Shown: positions 13,671 through 21,894, numbered from the stretch's first letter. The stretch: 28,232 nucleotides of DNA from CAZOYN01 sp964584135 (GCA_964584135.1 CAZOYN010000008.1:1-28232), one strand, 5' to 3'. Made by a program: numbers and translations. Notes: a model not told the origin generated them from the letters alone.

Positions 13671-15719
13671 TTACAGCCCGCCATAACCATAGCCGTAGCC
13701 GTTGTAGTTGGTGGCTGGCTTGTAGTAATCGGTAACTTTGAGTGGCGGCTGATTAGTACTGAGGCCGCTGGCCGGAATAATATACAATTCGCTGCTATTT
13801 TTGGAGACCAAGAGGTAGCCATCAGTAAACCAGCCATAGGGCGAATAGTCGCTGAGGGTAGCCAGCTGGTGGCCGCCTTGAGCGTTCTTATCACCGGTAA
13901 ACAGGGTGTTTTTACCATCACGAAGCTCAGTCCAAAAGGTTTGGGCGCCAGATGGCGAAATAAGGTAGGTGGGATAGGGCTGGCTAAAGCTAGTCTGGTC
14001 GATAGTGGCTGGGCTGACTGCCTGGTTGGTGAAGCTATAATAGCTTGTCTTATTGTCAGAATTAGTATACACGGCGTAGTAAATAACTTGCGGCTGGTAG
14101 AGTGCCGCCTGGATGTAGCCCAGGCCGCTGGCTGGCCAGGCCTGGTAATCTTTCTTGTTTTGGCCGCCGGGCTGGACGCCACGAACCGTGTCGTTTTTGC
14201 TACTTAGGTCATAGCTGCCGCCCAGCGTATAGCTATACCACTGGGTAGTATAGACAACGACGTTGTCGAGGATATAGAAATTACCGAAGCTTTGGTAGGC
14301 ATAGGAGCTGGAGCTGCCTTCGGCCTGGTTTTGGTCGAGTTGGTTGAGGGCACCAGCGTCGGCATTGTAACTCTTGAGGATTTCGCGGCCAGCCTGCCAT
14401 TGTTGGGCGCTATTACGTAGCACATCATAGACAAAGTTGTGGCCGTACCAGCCCACTAGTGTAAAGCTGGCGTCACCACTGTCAAATTGGGTGATTTTGT
14501 CGCTGCTGGTGTCGATCAGGTAGAGAGCCGGTTGGCCGGTGTCACGGCGGGCTTTGAGAACCAGGAAGCTCCAGTCGCGGGCAGCTAATAGGCTGGTGCT
14601 GGCGCCGTCTTCTTTGCCGGTACCAGCCAGGACTACCTGCCGCCCAGAGCCGTCAAGGTTTGCTTTCACCACATCTATTTTGCCGCTCAAATTAGATAAG
14701 AAATATACCTTGCCAGCTGGGGTTATGCTAAAGGTGTTAAGGGTGCCGAGTGTGCTGGTTACGGTTATCGTGACCTGGCTGGTGTTGTAGCCACTGGCAC
14801 TCAAGCTTGCTGGATCGCTGGCTTGGCTGGTTGGCAATACAATAGTAGCCAAACCGTTTTTGTCGGTTTTGGCAGTGGTATGTAAGACACTTAGCTCGAC
14901 GTCGGCCAGTGGTTGGCCGGTAATACTGTTTAAGACTTTGACTGGCACCTGGCGGCCGGTGGCCAACAATTTAATGACCTGTGGGCTGGTGGCTTTGAAG
15001 CCCACAAAAACCGATTCGCTATCTGTTTTGTAATACCGCTTCGTAACTTGCAGGTTAGCTGAGCCGACCGGCACCCTGAGTTGGACGCGGCCGTTGGCAT
15101 CAGTTTTGGCCTGATGGCCGGCCAGCGTTACTTCGGCACTGCTGACGGCCGTATTGGTCTTGCTGTCTATGACGGTAATGGCGAAGTTCTTTTTAATGAC
15201 CAGGCCAAGCAGCTTGTAACGGGTGAACGGCAGGCCAAAGATAACCACTAGCACAACACCCAGGCCAAGCCAGATCCACTTGTTTTTGAACAGGTGGCGG
15301 AGGCGCTCTTTAAAGGGCGTTTTGCTAACAACCATGCCATTGCCGGGCTTGGTAGCGGCATCTTCGTGAGCCAGCAAGTCATCACTTTCCTGGGCGGCAA
15401 TTTCATCAACCGCTTTATCAACCGTACTATCTTCCAGGTTAGCTGAGGCCGGTGGCTTCGGTAAGCTGGCCTGCTCTGGCGGAACCGGGGCAGAAGTTGC
15501 CGGGCTCGGCTCTGAGGCGGCAATTTTAACGGTTATCCTGTCGCCATTGATGGCTTTCAGCAGGTCTTTGGGCACGGCCGGGGCAGTTTTAGCATCTTGA
15601 AAAATATCGATCGGCGTCGGGGCATCTGCCGGCGTGGGCCGCATCATGGCATCAACCCGCTGCTCGAGGGCTTTTTCCTCAGGCGAGGCCGCGTCTTCGG
15701 TCGACTTCTTATCACGCAT
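13671..15719 (-). CDS. Large single-pass surface protein with carboxypeptidase-like repeats and a propeller-like region
   Basis: The 682-residue product has a 145-residue Ala/Pro/Glu-rich cytoplasmic segment, one membrane helix at about 148-166, then two tandem beta-sandwich repeats (about 179-238 and 253-318), each with the TD-x-NG turn of carboxypeptidase-regulatory or PEGA-type domains. About 350 further residues contain YFLSNLSGKIDVVKANLDGSG and similar segments, resembling TolB-type propeller blades. The tail is Tyr/Gly-rich. An external binding or adhesive role is plausible for an episymbiont but is inference; no enzyme motif is seen. A possible -10 (TAGACT) lies 11 bases before the ATG. 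Confidence 0.75.
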   Translation of the reverse strand: MRDKKSTEDAASPEEKALEQRVDAMMRPTPADAPTPIDIFQDAKTAPAVPKDLLKAINGDRITVKIAASEPSPATSAPVPPEQASLPKPPASANLEDSTVDKAVDEIAAQESDDLLAHEDAATKPGNGMVVSKTPFKERLRHLFKNKWIWLGLGVVLVVIFGLPFTRYKLLGLVIKKNFAITVIDSKTNTAVSSAEVTLAGHQAKTDANGRVQLRVPVGSANLQVTKRYYKTDSESVFVGFKATSPQVIKLLATGRQVPVKVLNSITGQPLADVELSVLHTTAKTDKNGLATIVLPTSQASDPASLSASGYNTSQVTITVTSTLGTLNTFSITPAGKVYFLSNLSGKIDVVKANLDGSGRQVVLAGTGKEDGASTSLLAARDWSFLVLKARRDTGQPALYLIDTSSDKITQFDSGDASFTLVGWYGHNFVYDVLRNSAQQWQAGREILKSYNADAGALNQLDQNQAEGSSSSYAYQSFGNFYILDNVVVYTTQWYSYTLGGSYDLSSKNDTVRGVQPGGQNKKDYQAWPASGLGYIQAALYQPQVIYYAVYTNSDNKTSYYSFTNQAVSPATIDQTSFSQPYPTYLISPSGAQTFWTELRDGKNTLFTGDKNAQGGHQLATLSDYSPYGWFTDGYLLVSKNSSELYIIPASGLSTNQPPLKVTDYYKPATNYNGYGYGYGGL

Positions 15720-15764
15720 ATGCTTACTTCAGTCTAGCAAATAAGCGGGCAGAAACAAGGCTAG

Positions 15765-17075
15765 CTAGGGGGCGAGGCGGTTGATGTCGCGGGGGAAGAG
15801 GGTGGCCTCTTTGACGTTAGCCAGGCCGACGGTTTTTTCGACCAAGCGGTCAATCCCGAAGCCACAGCCGCCGTGTTGGGGCAGGCCGTATTTAAAAGCT
15901 TGTAGGTAGTACTTGTAGCCAGGGGCGTCAATGTCAATGCCGGCTTTTTTCATCTGTTCTACCAGCTTCCCATAGTGGTATTCGCGCAAGGGGCAGGTGG
16001 CAATTTCCAAGCCGCGGAATAATAGGTCTGCCCACATGACGGTAGTCGGGTCGTCGGGGTTTACCTGGTGGTAAAACTTCATGGCTTCGACCGGGAAGTG
16101 GGTGGCGAAGACTAGGTCGGAGCCGAGCTCTTTGCGGGCGTAGTCGCAGATCCATTTTTCTTCGTCGGGTGTTAAGTCTTTTTCCTGGGTGGTGTCGGTG
16201 CCGCTGGCCTGGCTGTATTTGGCGTGAATTTCGGCCACTGTTAGTTTGGGCACTTTGTCGGCCAGCACTAGCTCAGGGGCGTTCAAAGCTTTGAGGTCGT
16301 CGCTGTGCTGGTCATAAGCTTTGCGCAAGGCATAGCTTGTCATGTCGCCAACCATGTCGAGCACTTCGTCGTGGCTGGCCACAAAACCCATCTCGATGTC
16401 TAACATATAGACTTCGCTCATGTGGCGGGTGGTGGCGCTGGGTTCGGCGCGGAAAGCGGGGGCAATTTCAAAGACGCGCTCAAAAGCGCCCACCAACATT
16501 TGCTTATACAACTGCGGGCTCTGGGCCAGGGTGGCTTCCTGGCCAAAGTAATCGAGCTTAAACACCTCTGCTCCGCCCTCGGTGGCACCGGCTAACAGTT
16601 TGGGGGTGTTGATTTCAACGAATTCATTGTCGGTCAAAAACTCACGTAGGTAGCGTAATAGGCTGGCCCGGATTTTGAAGATTTTTTGCTCTTGCAGGTT
16701 GCGCAGGTTCAGGGCGCGGTATTCAAATAAGGTGTCCAGGTTGTCGGCTTTGTGCTGGATTGGTTTATCGATTTCGATGGGCGGTTCGTCGGTTACGGGC
16801 ACCAAAACTTCGAGCTTGGCCTCGTGCAATTCAGCGCCTCCGGGAGCACGTGGTTCTTCTTTAACCAGGCCGTCAACCGTTAAAACGGTGCCGATTTGCA
16901 GGCCGCGCAGTTTTTCAACTTCGTCTTTATTCTGGATCACAACCTGGACCAGGCCGCGGCGGTCGCGGACAGTAATAAAAGTTAAGCCGCCGAGCAGCCG
17001 TTTCTTGTGCAGCCAGCCTTCAACGTGGACCGTTTGGCCAATATGGTCCTTAACTTCGTTACTTAAAATTCGCAT
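15765..17075 (-). CDS. aspS: Aspartyl-tRNA synthetase, archaeal/non-discriminating type
   Basis: A 436-residue class II synthetase charging tRNA-Asp, and probably also tRNA-Asn for later amidation by GatCAB. Residues 1-100 form the OB-fold anticodon-binding domain. The flipping loop is TEGGAEVFKLDYFGQEA (165-181), motif 2 is FRAEPSATTRHMSE (208-221), and motif 3 is near GGCGFGIDRL by the C-terminus. The short length and lack of the bacterial GAD insert place it in the archaeal-type AspRS/AsnRS group. Non-discriminating behaviour is inferred from that grouping. A longer reading frame runs upstream into the CNNM gene, but an extended -10 (TGCTAGAAT) seven bases before the ATG at 17075 fixes the start. 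Confidence 0.9.
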   Translation of the reverse strand: MRILSNEVKDHIGQTVHVEGWLHKKRLLGGLTFITVRDRRGLVQVVIQNKDEVEKLRGLQIGTVLTVDGLVKEEPRAPGGAELHEAKLEVLVPVTDEPPIEIDKPIQHKADNLDTLFEYRALNLRNLQEQKIFKIRASLLRYLREFLTDNEFVEINTPKLLAGATEGGAEVFKLDYFGQEATLAQSPQLYKQMLVGAFERVFEIAPAFRAEPSATTRHMSEVYMLDIEMGFVASHDEVLDMVGDMTSYALRKAYDQHSDDLKALNAPELVLADKVPKLTVAEIHAKYSQASGTDTTQEKDLTPDEEKWICDYARKELGSDLVFATHFPVEAMKFYHQVNPDDPTTVMWADLLFRGLEIATCPLREYHYGKLVEQMKKAGIDIDAPGYKYYLQAFKYGLPQHGGCGFGIDRLVEKTVGLANVKEATLFPRDINRLAP

Positions 17076-17082
17076 CCCTGTT

Positions 17083-17091
17083 ATTCTAGCA
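17083..17091 (-). promoter_or_regulatory. Extended -10, leaderless promoter of aspS
   Basis: TGCTAGAAT on the minus strand ends seven bases before the ATG at 17075. The box lies in the 19-base gap after the CNNM stop, partly overlapping the end of that message. Confidence 0.7.
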
Positions 17092-17094
17092 TGT

Positions 17095-18135
17095 TTAGGA
17101 TTCATCGAGGATGACGATGTCTTCGTCGGTATCGAGTTTTTCGGGTTTTTGCGAGTGGCGGGCGGCCACGGCGACCGGGTTGGCATACTGGTCAAAATCA
17201 TCGCCGGGCATGTGGCCGAGCAGTTGGCGCATAACGTTTTCGATGGTTACTACACCAACATATTCCTCGAAGCTATTGACCACCACAAATAGCGGGTAGT
17301 TGGTGACAAAAAAGGCGTGCAGGGCTTCGCTGAGGCTGTCGTCCTCGTGCAGGTAGTAGACCGTGGGGTCCATGATGTCGCGCACGTGGCCAGAGGTCTT
17401 GAGGCTCAGCTTGGACACCAGCAAAATGCCCGCAAAGCCGCCTTTAGGGGAGTCTTTAATCGGGATACGGACCTGGCTAGCCTTGTGCAACTCGTCAATC
17501 AGGATTGGACCGATGGTTTCGTCTTTGAGCACGGTTTTGACTTCTTTACGCGGTGTTAGCACATCAACCACTTTGTAGTCGCCAAACGTCAGGGCCCGCA
17601 TGACAATTTCCAACTCTTCGGCACTTAAACGGTTGTCGGGTTGTCGGGTTTGGCGTTCAACAAGCTTCAAAAAGTCTTCGCGTTCAAATATACCGGTATG
17701 CCGAGGAATGGTGTAGCGTTTTTCAATGATGTCGGCGCTGCGGCTTAAGACCGGATGCAGGTAGTTCAAGAGCCAAGTTATAACAGGGGTGACGAGCAAG
17801 GTTAGGCGGGTACCAAGCCTACTGGTACGGCTGGCGGGCAGCCACGAAAAAGCCAGCCACAATACTGGGCCGACAATTAATAGGCTAGCCCAAACCGGCA
17901 GAAAGCGGGACAGCAAAATAATGCTGCCGGCGCTGGCCAGGCCGGTATACAGCCAGAGCAAGCTGCGTAAGCTATTGCCGTAGGCCACGGCGCGGTACAG
18001 CTTGGCCGCCGGCTGCTCACGTTTTTCGGCCCGGCGCTTAAGCTCGGCCAGCGGTAAGGAGTAGTAGGTCTTGCGAACCACCACGCCCCCGAGCGCTAAA
18101 AGCAGTAACATCGCGGCAAGGATCACGCTAGACAT
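17095..18135 (-). CDS. CNNM/CorC-type membrane protein with paired CBS domains
   Basis: The 346-residue protein has three to four N-terminal hydrophobic segments (about 3-20, 58-77, 80-99, 110-126), then a helical linker and two CBS motifs (about 195-315; VVDVLTPRKEVKTV and VRDIMDPTVYYLHEDDSLSEAL). The order resembles HlyC/CorC/CNNM transporters, linked to magnesium and other divalent cations. The membrane part is divergent from the DUF21 family, so transport is inferred. The acidic C-terminal tail lacks the CorC_HlyC domain. It starts 22 bases from the divergent dsbA-like gene, with overlapping -10 boxes. Confidence 0.75.
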   Translation of the reverse strand: MSSVILAAMLLLLALGGVVVRKTYYSLPLAELKRRAEKREQPAAKLYRAVAYGNSLRSLLWLYTGLASAGSIILLSRFLPVWASLLIVGPVLWLAFSWLPASRTSRLGTRLTLLVTPVITWLLNYLHPVLSRSADIIEKRYTIPRHTGIFEREDFLKLVERQTRQPDNRLSAEELEIVMRALTFGDYKVVDVLTPRKEVKTVLKDETIGPILIDELHKASQVRIPIKDSPKGGFAGILLVSKLSLKTSGHVRDIMDPTVYYLHEDDSLSEALHAFFVTNYPLFVVVNSFEEYVGVVTIENVMRQLLGHMPGDDFDQYANPVAVAARHSQKPEKLDTDEDIVILDES

Positions 18136-18141
18136 GCTTCT

Positions 18142-18147
18142 ATTGTA
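18142..18147 (-). promoter_or_regulatory. -10 box of the CNNM gene, leaderless type
   Basis: TACAAT on the minus strand, six bases before the ATG at 18135. It shares two bases with the opposite-strand TATACT. Confidence 0.65.
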
Positions 18148-18151
18148 TACT
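18146..18151 (+). promoter_or_regulatory. -10 box of the dsbA-like gene, leaderless type
   Basis: TATACT, six bases before the ATG at 18158. No -35 consensus is obvious. It overlaps the divergent -10 by two bases. Confidence 0.65.
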
Positions 18152-18157
18152 GGTTGC

Positions 18158-18811
18158 ATGTCGAAACAATTTTGGGCCGTTATCGCCATTATTGTAGTGG
18201 TGTTTGTCGGTATTTTTGCCTTCAGCGGCAAATCTAATAACAAATCCGGTAACTCGGCCGCGACCCTCACCCAACATATCGAGGGCAACGGCTCAAGTGG
18301 CGTCACGCTTGTGGAGTATGGTGACTACGAGTGCCCGTTCTGCGAAGCCTATTACCCAACGGTCAAAGTGGCCGTGGCCGAGTTTAACGATAAGATCCAC
18401 TTCCAGTTCCGCAATTTTCCCCTCGTAAACATCCACCCGAACGCTTTTGCGGGTGCCCGGGCCGCTGAGGCCGCCGGCCTGCAGGGCAAGTTCTGGGAAA
18501 TGCACGATGCCCTCTACGTGAGCAGTAACTGGCAAGTTTGGAGCACCGCCAAAGACCCCACGCCCTACTTCGCGCAGTTTGCTGCCGGGCTTGGGTTGAA
18601 CGTCAACCAGTTTAAAACCGACTTTGCCAGTACCAAAGTTGATGACCTAGTAAACGCCGACCTGAACGAAGGCTACAAGCTCAACATCCAGGGCACGCCA
18701 ACGTTCTTTATTGATGGCAAACAAGTGCAAATTGCCAATAGCCTGCCTGCTTTCGAAAAAGTTATTAACGCCGAGGTTGCTAAGAAGCAGTCGGCGGCCC
18801 AAACCCACTAA
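18158..18811 (+). CDS. Membrane-anchored DsbA-family thiol oxidoreductase
   Basis: The 217-residue product has an uncleaved-type N-terminal membrane helix (about 5-22), then a thioredoxin fold with the active site C59-P-F-C62 and cis-proline P181 in GTPTFF. The helical insert typical of DsbA/BdbD lies between them. It would form or shuffle disulfides in exported proteins outside the membrane. No DsbB or VKOR partner lies in this window. The ATG at 18158 is set by the -10 box six bases upstream; a longer frame begins inside the divergent gene. The stop overlaps by three bases the stop of a small gene on the other strand. Confidence 0.9.
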   Translation: MSKQFWAVIAIIVVVFVGIFAFSGKSNNKSGNSAATLTQHIEGNGSSGVTLVEYGDYECPFCEAYYPTVKVAVAEFNDKIHFQFRNFPLVNIHPNAFAGARAAEAAGLQGKFWEMHDALYVSSNWQVWSTAKDPTPYFAQFAAGLGLNVNQFKTDFASTKVDDLVNADLNEGYKLNIQGTPTFFIDGKQVQIANSLPAFEKVINAEVAKKQSAAQTH

Positions 18812-18900
18812 TATTGCAAAAACTCTCGCCAAGTTGGCCGGGCGATGTGCACGGGCACGTACTCAGCAGGCCTTGAAACCACTTTTATCTTTACGGGCAT
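18808..18900 (-). CDS. Unlisted 30-residue small protein with its own strong promoter
   Basis: The reading frame is ATG to TAG, 30 codons, starting MPVKIKVVSRPAEYV and ending WREFLQY. It is basic with no membrane segment or cysteine. I do not recognise it. Support comes from context: AGAGGTGG lies four bases before the ATG, and a perfect-spacing promoter is upstream. The leader of about 70 bases holds a 7-bp hairpin (GGTTCGC/GCGGACC) and two copies of GACAAAAAT. The gene sits between convergent nadD and dsbA and overlaps the dsbA stop by three bases. The alternative is a regulatory RNA: a short GCCAA/TTGGC hairpin followed shortly by TTTTT lies near the 3' end of the frame. Confidence 0.6.
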   Translation of the reverse strand: MPVKIKVVSRPAEYVPVHIARPTWREFLQY

Positions 18901-18976
18901 GAACCACCTCTTTATTTTTGTCACACAATTTTTGTCTCACGTCGGTCCGCGCGCGGCGAACCCATGAAGTGAATAG

Positions 18977-19005
18977 ATTGTAGCGAAACGCTTACGGTTT
19001 GTCAA
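18977..19005 (-). promoter_or_regulatory. Near-consensus promoter of the 30-codon gene
   Basis: On the minus strand TTGACA (19000-19005) and TACAAT (18977-18982) are exactly 17 bases apart, starting three bases after the nadD stop codon. Predicted transcription start is near 18970. Confidence 0.85.
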
Positions 19006-19008
19006 CCG

Positions 19009-19602
19009 TCAGGCCACGGAGACGTACAGCCAGTGCTGGTTGCTGTATCTTTGGACGCTGCTGAGCAAGCCCTTGGCAGTTTGGCGCCGGCGCAAACCCT
19101 CACGCACCTCGCGTGACGTCACGTCCGGCGTCAAGCTCTCAAAAATGGTGACGGCTTGCGGTGTAACCGGCCAGTTTTCAACCTGCTGTTTTAACTGGCC
19201 GACTTTGTCGCCCCCGCGTACGCCAACAACCAGTTCGCAATCAATCAGTAGCTGCTCGATGTGCGGCCAGTCCAATATGTGCCGTAGTACATCCGAACCC
19301 ATTAAAAACACCAGCTGGCTACCGACAAATTGCGTGTACAAACGCGGCAGGGTGCGTGGCACACTAAAGTCAACGTCCGGTAGTTCAAGGACGCCAAATT
19401 TGGGATACGGCTTGGTGGCCCGCTTGAGCATGGCCACGCGGTGGCCAAAATGCTCCACACCCGTTTTGCTACGCGGCCGGCGCTCCGGCAAAAAATACAG
19501 CTGGTCCAGCTCCGCGGCTTCCACCGCTTGCAGCGCAAAGGCTATATGCCCGGCATGCACCGGGTCAAACGTTCCCGCGTAAATCCCAATCCGTTTAGCC
19601 AT
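19009..19602 (-). CDS. nadD: Nicotinate-nucleotide adenylyltransferase-like protein
   Basis: A 197-residue HIGH-superfamily nucleotidyltransferase. GIYAGTFDPVHAGHI (6-20) contains the nucleotide-binding HAGH, and TSREVREGL near 161-169 corresponds to the ISST-x-IR phosphate loop (here variant). NadD transfers AMP from ATP to nicotinate mononucleotide in NAD synthesis. The phosphate loop difference leaves room for a related adenylyltransferase. TAAAAT six bases before the ATG suggests a leaderless message even though the preceding gene ends only 15 bases upstream. Confidence 0.85.
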   Translation of the reverse strand: MAKRIGIYAGTFDPVHAGHIAFALQAVEAAELDQLYFLPERRPRSKTGVEHFGHRVAMLKRATKPYPKFGVLELPDVDFSVPRTLPRLYTQFVGSQLVFLMGSDVLRHILDWPHIEQLLIDCELVVGVRGGDKVGQLKQQVENWPVTPQAVTIFESLTPDVTSREVREGLRRRQTAKGLLSSVQRYSNQHWLYVSVA

Positions 19603-19608
19603 AGCTTA

Positions 19609-19614
19609 ATTTTA
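19609..19614 (-). promoter_or_regulatory. -10 box of nadD, leaderless type
   Basis: TAAAAT on the minus strand, six bases before the ATG at 19602, in the 15-base gap after the preceding stop codon. Confidence 0.5.
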
Positions 19615-19617
19615 CTC

Positions 19618-21048
19618 CTAACAGCTCACGCTGTTTTTGCAGGACTTGACCCAGCACTGTTTGATCAATTGATTCCGTGGTCGCTTGTTCCAATGTCCAT
19701 TTTTACATTTAAACGTAAGTGGGCCATATTTGTCCTCATCAGCTTTGTTTTCGAGACCATTGAGTGCACCCCCAAAAGCAGATTGCGGACTCTTATCCGC
19801 AAGAGCTGCTTCGCCCAATGAAATTGCCAGACCGCAGGCGGAATAGGTACGATTATGCCTGGCTCCGTCAGCGCCAAAACCGCTTAAGACATCTTGGAAT
19901 GATTCAACATTTAGTTCCTGCAAGTAGGCGACATCAAGCTCTCGGCCGTGGTACGTAATCAAGCAGTCTTGCCCCGCTTTTGTCTTGTTGAGATGGAAGG
20001 CGCGCATCATTTCAATCGTTGAGTAGACAAGTAGCTCGTGAACCACCACCATGTCGTCGTCTGTGAACTGCTGTTCATTAGCTCTCATTGTATGGAGGGC
20101 TTTTGCGTAGCGATTGTTAAAATGCCCTGCTTTATCGGCTAATTGGAAGATGAGCTTTCGGACACCCGGAGTCTGATAGCCCCGTACCACCGATTCGCAA
20201 GCATGAACGTATGATTCATTAAATACTGTGTCCCTAATCGGTTGATACTCTTTCGTCACATCAACGGTATTGGTTGTTTTCTTATAGGTAGGGGCACTTG
20301 CCAAATCTGCGATTTCCAAGGCGAGTTGTTTGGCTGCATCTTCCGAGAGAGTGTCGGTAATCGCATACCGTAGCCAATTATCGGTCACCTCTGTTTCTGG
20401 TATTTCAATACCATACCGGGCAAATACTGCTCTCAATCGTTCCTTATTGCTGCCGTCAAAAGAGAGTGATCCCGCAACGAGACCCTCTTTGGTCGCGTGA
20501 TATACCTGGACGAACCCTCGCCTCAGATGTGGCACATAGCCAATGTTCCGCCAATATGCATCTCCACTTTGTGCAGCGGCCTCTTCCGGGAACGGACTAA
20601 TGACAATTCGCGTATTGTAGCCTGTCTTGCCCCTGGCCATTTTGTCCACTATCAAAGCATTCTCATGATCCCATTTTGAACGCGTCAACTGCGGCAAGAA
20701 GTGCCGATCGGTTTTGGCCGTTTCTTGCGCGCAGGCAAGCCCAGCATCCGTCATGTCTGAAACCGGTGTCTTCAGATCTTTGGTCATAACTTTTCCGGCA
20801 ATAACAGCACGAATGTCAAAGTCACGAACTTCGAGCCCCCCACCAAGCTCCATATCCGTGCCGAAACCTTCTTCTACGGATGTATAAAACTCAGCTCTTG
20901 CCTGTTCGGCTTCAGAACTATGTATGGTCTCGGCGGCAGTTTTCTCGATTGCAAAAACCCCGAGTCGGTAAATAGTACTGAGCGACCTGCCATAAATTTC
21001 TGATTCTGGTGCGCGATAGATGTTTATTACTTCGGCTGCAGCGGCCAT
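19618..21048 (-). CDS. 476-residue protein of unknown function with a C-terminal Cys/His cluster
   Basis: I recognise no named domain. The protein is soluble, rich in Ala, Glu and Asp, with motifs such as RIVISPFPEEAAAQSG and GFGADGARHNRTYSACG. It ends in a compact putative zinc-binding segment: a Cys and His in FKCKNGHWN, then CWVKSC and a terminal Cys. I recall similar long proteins with this C-terminal segment in Saccharibacteria; that is memory, not a search. GAGGG eight bases before the ATG is a good ribosome site, unlike most neighbours. A 164-base leader region carries an inverted repeat and a candidate operator shared with the LexA-like gene upstream. Codon use is more even than in the flanking genes. 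Confidence 0.7.
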   Translation of the reverse strand: MAAAAEVINIYRAPESEIYGRSLSTIYRLGVFAIEKTAAETIHSSEAEQARAEFYTSVEEGFGTDMELGGGLEVRDFDIRAVIAGKVMTKDLKTPVSDMTDAGLACAQETAKTDRHFLPQLTRSKWDHENALIVDKMARGKTGYNTRIVISPFPEEAAAQSGDAYWRNIGYVPHLRRGFVQVYHATKEGLVAGSLSFDGSNKERLRAVFARYGIEIPETEVTDNWLRYAITDTLSEDAAKQLALEIADLASAPTYKKTTNTVDVTKEYQPIRDTVFNESYVHACESVVRGYQTPGVRKLIFQLADKAGHFNNRYAKALHTMRANEQQFTDDDMVVVHELLVYSTIEMMRAFHLNKTKAGQDCLITYHGRELDVAYLQELNVESFQDVLSGFGADGARHNRTYSACGLAISLGEAALADKSPQSAFGGALNGLENKADEDKYGPLTFKCKNGHWNKRPRNQLIKQCWVKSCKNSVSC

Positions 21049-21083
21049 AAAAATACCCTCTGTCTCTTTTTGTGAGCGAGGGC

Positions 21084-21137
21084 AAAGTCCGAAAACTTAT
21101 GCTCTTGCTCGAGAGACTTAACGCTGTATCGGACTTT
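21084..21137 (-). repeat. Inverted repeat in the leader of the 476-residue protein gene
   Basis: AAAGTCCGA (21084-21092) pairs perfectly with TCGGACTTT (21129-21137). An inner hairpin (CTCT with AGAG) lies between them. It sits about 35-90 bases before the ATG and could fold in the mRNA leader. Confidence 0.65.
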
Positions 21138-21200
21138 TACCGTTGCGGCACAGTGTGGGAGTTACACCCACTTCCAGCATGTTTTGTTAAATGTATGTGG

Positions 21201-21213
21201 TAGTGTATCACAT
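21201..21213. promoter_or_regulatory. Candidate operator, copy 1
   Basis: TAGTGTATCACAT with GTATGT eight bases before its first base. It matches the 14-base string at 22469-22482 except for one missing and one changed base. It lies upstream of the 476-residue protein gene and at the end of the preceding gene. Confidence 0.4.
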
Positions 21214-21893
21214 TACTGCAGGCGCAGGCTCTGTAAGGCGTTGTAAAATACCGTGTAGTCGGGGTTGGTAGCAAAGTCGGTGTAGGTAAAAAAGAATTTG
21301 TGGGGGACGCCGGTGCTGCTTTTGAGCACGACCGTGTTGACGCCATCGGTGGAACTGGTGCCAATAACGTCGCGCTGCTGGTTGTTGGTATCGCAGATAA
21401 AGTCGATGCCCTGCCATTTGCCATGGACACCCCCCGTTTTAACCGGCGTACCGGAGCCGGTAAAGTTGGCACAATTATCCGAGGCGTTGCCCTTGAGCGT
21501 GAGCTGGTCGGTACCGCCCTCCACAATCATCACCCGGTTGACCGCGAAATTAACTGGGATAACATCTTCATAAATTTCAATTAGTTGGCCGTCGGTTTGG
21601 CGGTCAGGGCTTTGCCAGGTAAAGCTGGTGTAGGGGCCAACCGGGCGTGGCAACAGCGTCCAGGTTTGCGGCAAGGAAATAGTGAAGTCCGGCTCGGTGT
21701 AGAGCTTGGTTTTCACATCATAGGTGACTTGCTTAACTACGGCAGCGGTTTGCTTGACGCTGGCTGTGGGCTTGAGCAGTTTGAGGGCTTGGGTGATGCC
21801 AAAAACAATCAGCGCGATTGAGCACAATGTAACGATGGACCAAAAGGTAACCCGGCGGCGTAAACTTTTTTGACGGCGTCCGGCCCGGTACAT
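21213..21893 (-). CDS. Single-pass membrane protein in operon with the LexA-like regulator
   Basis: A 226-residue protein with a very basic start (RRQKSLRRR), one membrane helix at about 17-38, and an external domain containing FTISLPQTWTLLPRP and DFATNPDYTVFYNALQSLRL. This external layout resembles PsbP/LpqN-like or DUF-type lipoprotein domains that end in a helix packing segment, but I cannot assign it. Two cysteines (in DNCANF and FICDTN) may form a disulfide. The ATG at 21893 follows the regulator's stop codon after one base, so the two are co-translated; longer frames would overlap the regulator. Confidence 0.75.
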   Translation of the reverse strand: MYRAGRRQKSLRRRVTFWSIVTLCSIALIVFGITQALKLLKPTASVKQTAAVVKQVTYDVKTKLYTEPDFTISLPQTWTLLPRPVGPYTSFTWQSPDRQTDGQLIEIYEDVIPVNFAVNRVMIVEGGTDQLTLKGNASDNCANFTGSGTPVKTGGVHGKWQGIDFICDTNNQQRDVIGTSSTDGVNTVVLKSSTGVPHKFFFTYTDFATNPDYTVFYNALQSLRLQ

Positions 21894-21894
21894 A

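Noticed and set aside
17076..17201. Longer N-terminus for aspS starting at 17201
   Set aside because: The extra 42 residues are low-complexity and overlap the CNNM coding end; the extended -10 box lies downstream of that start and before the ATG at 17075.
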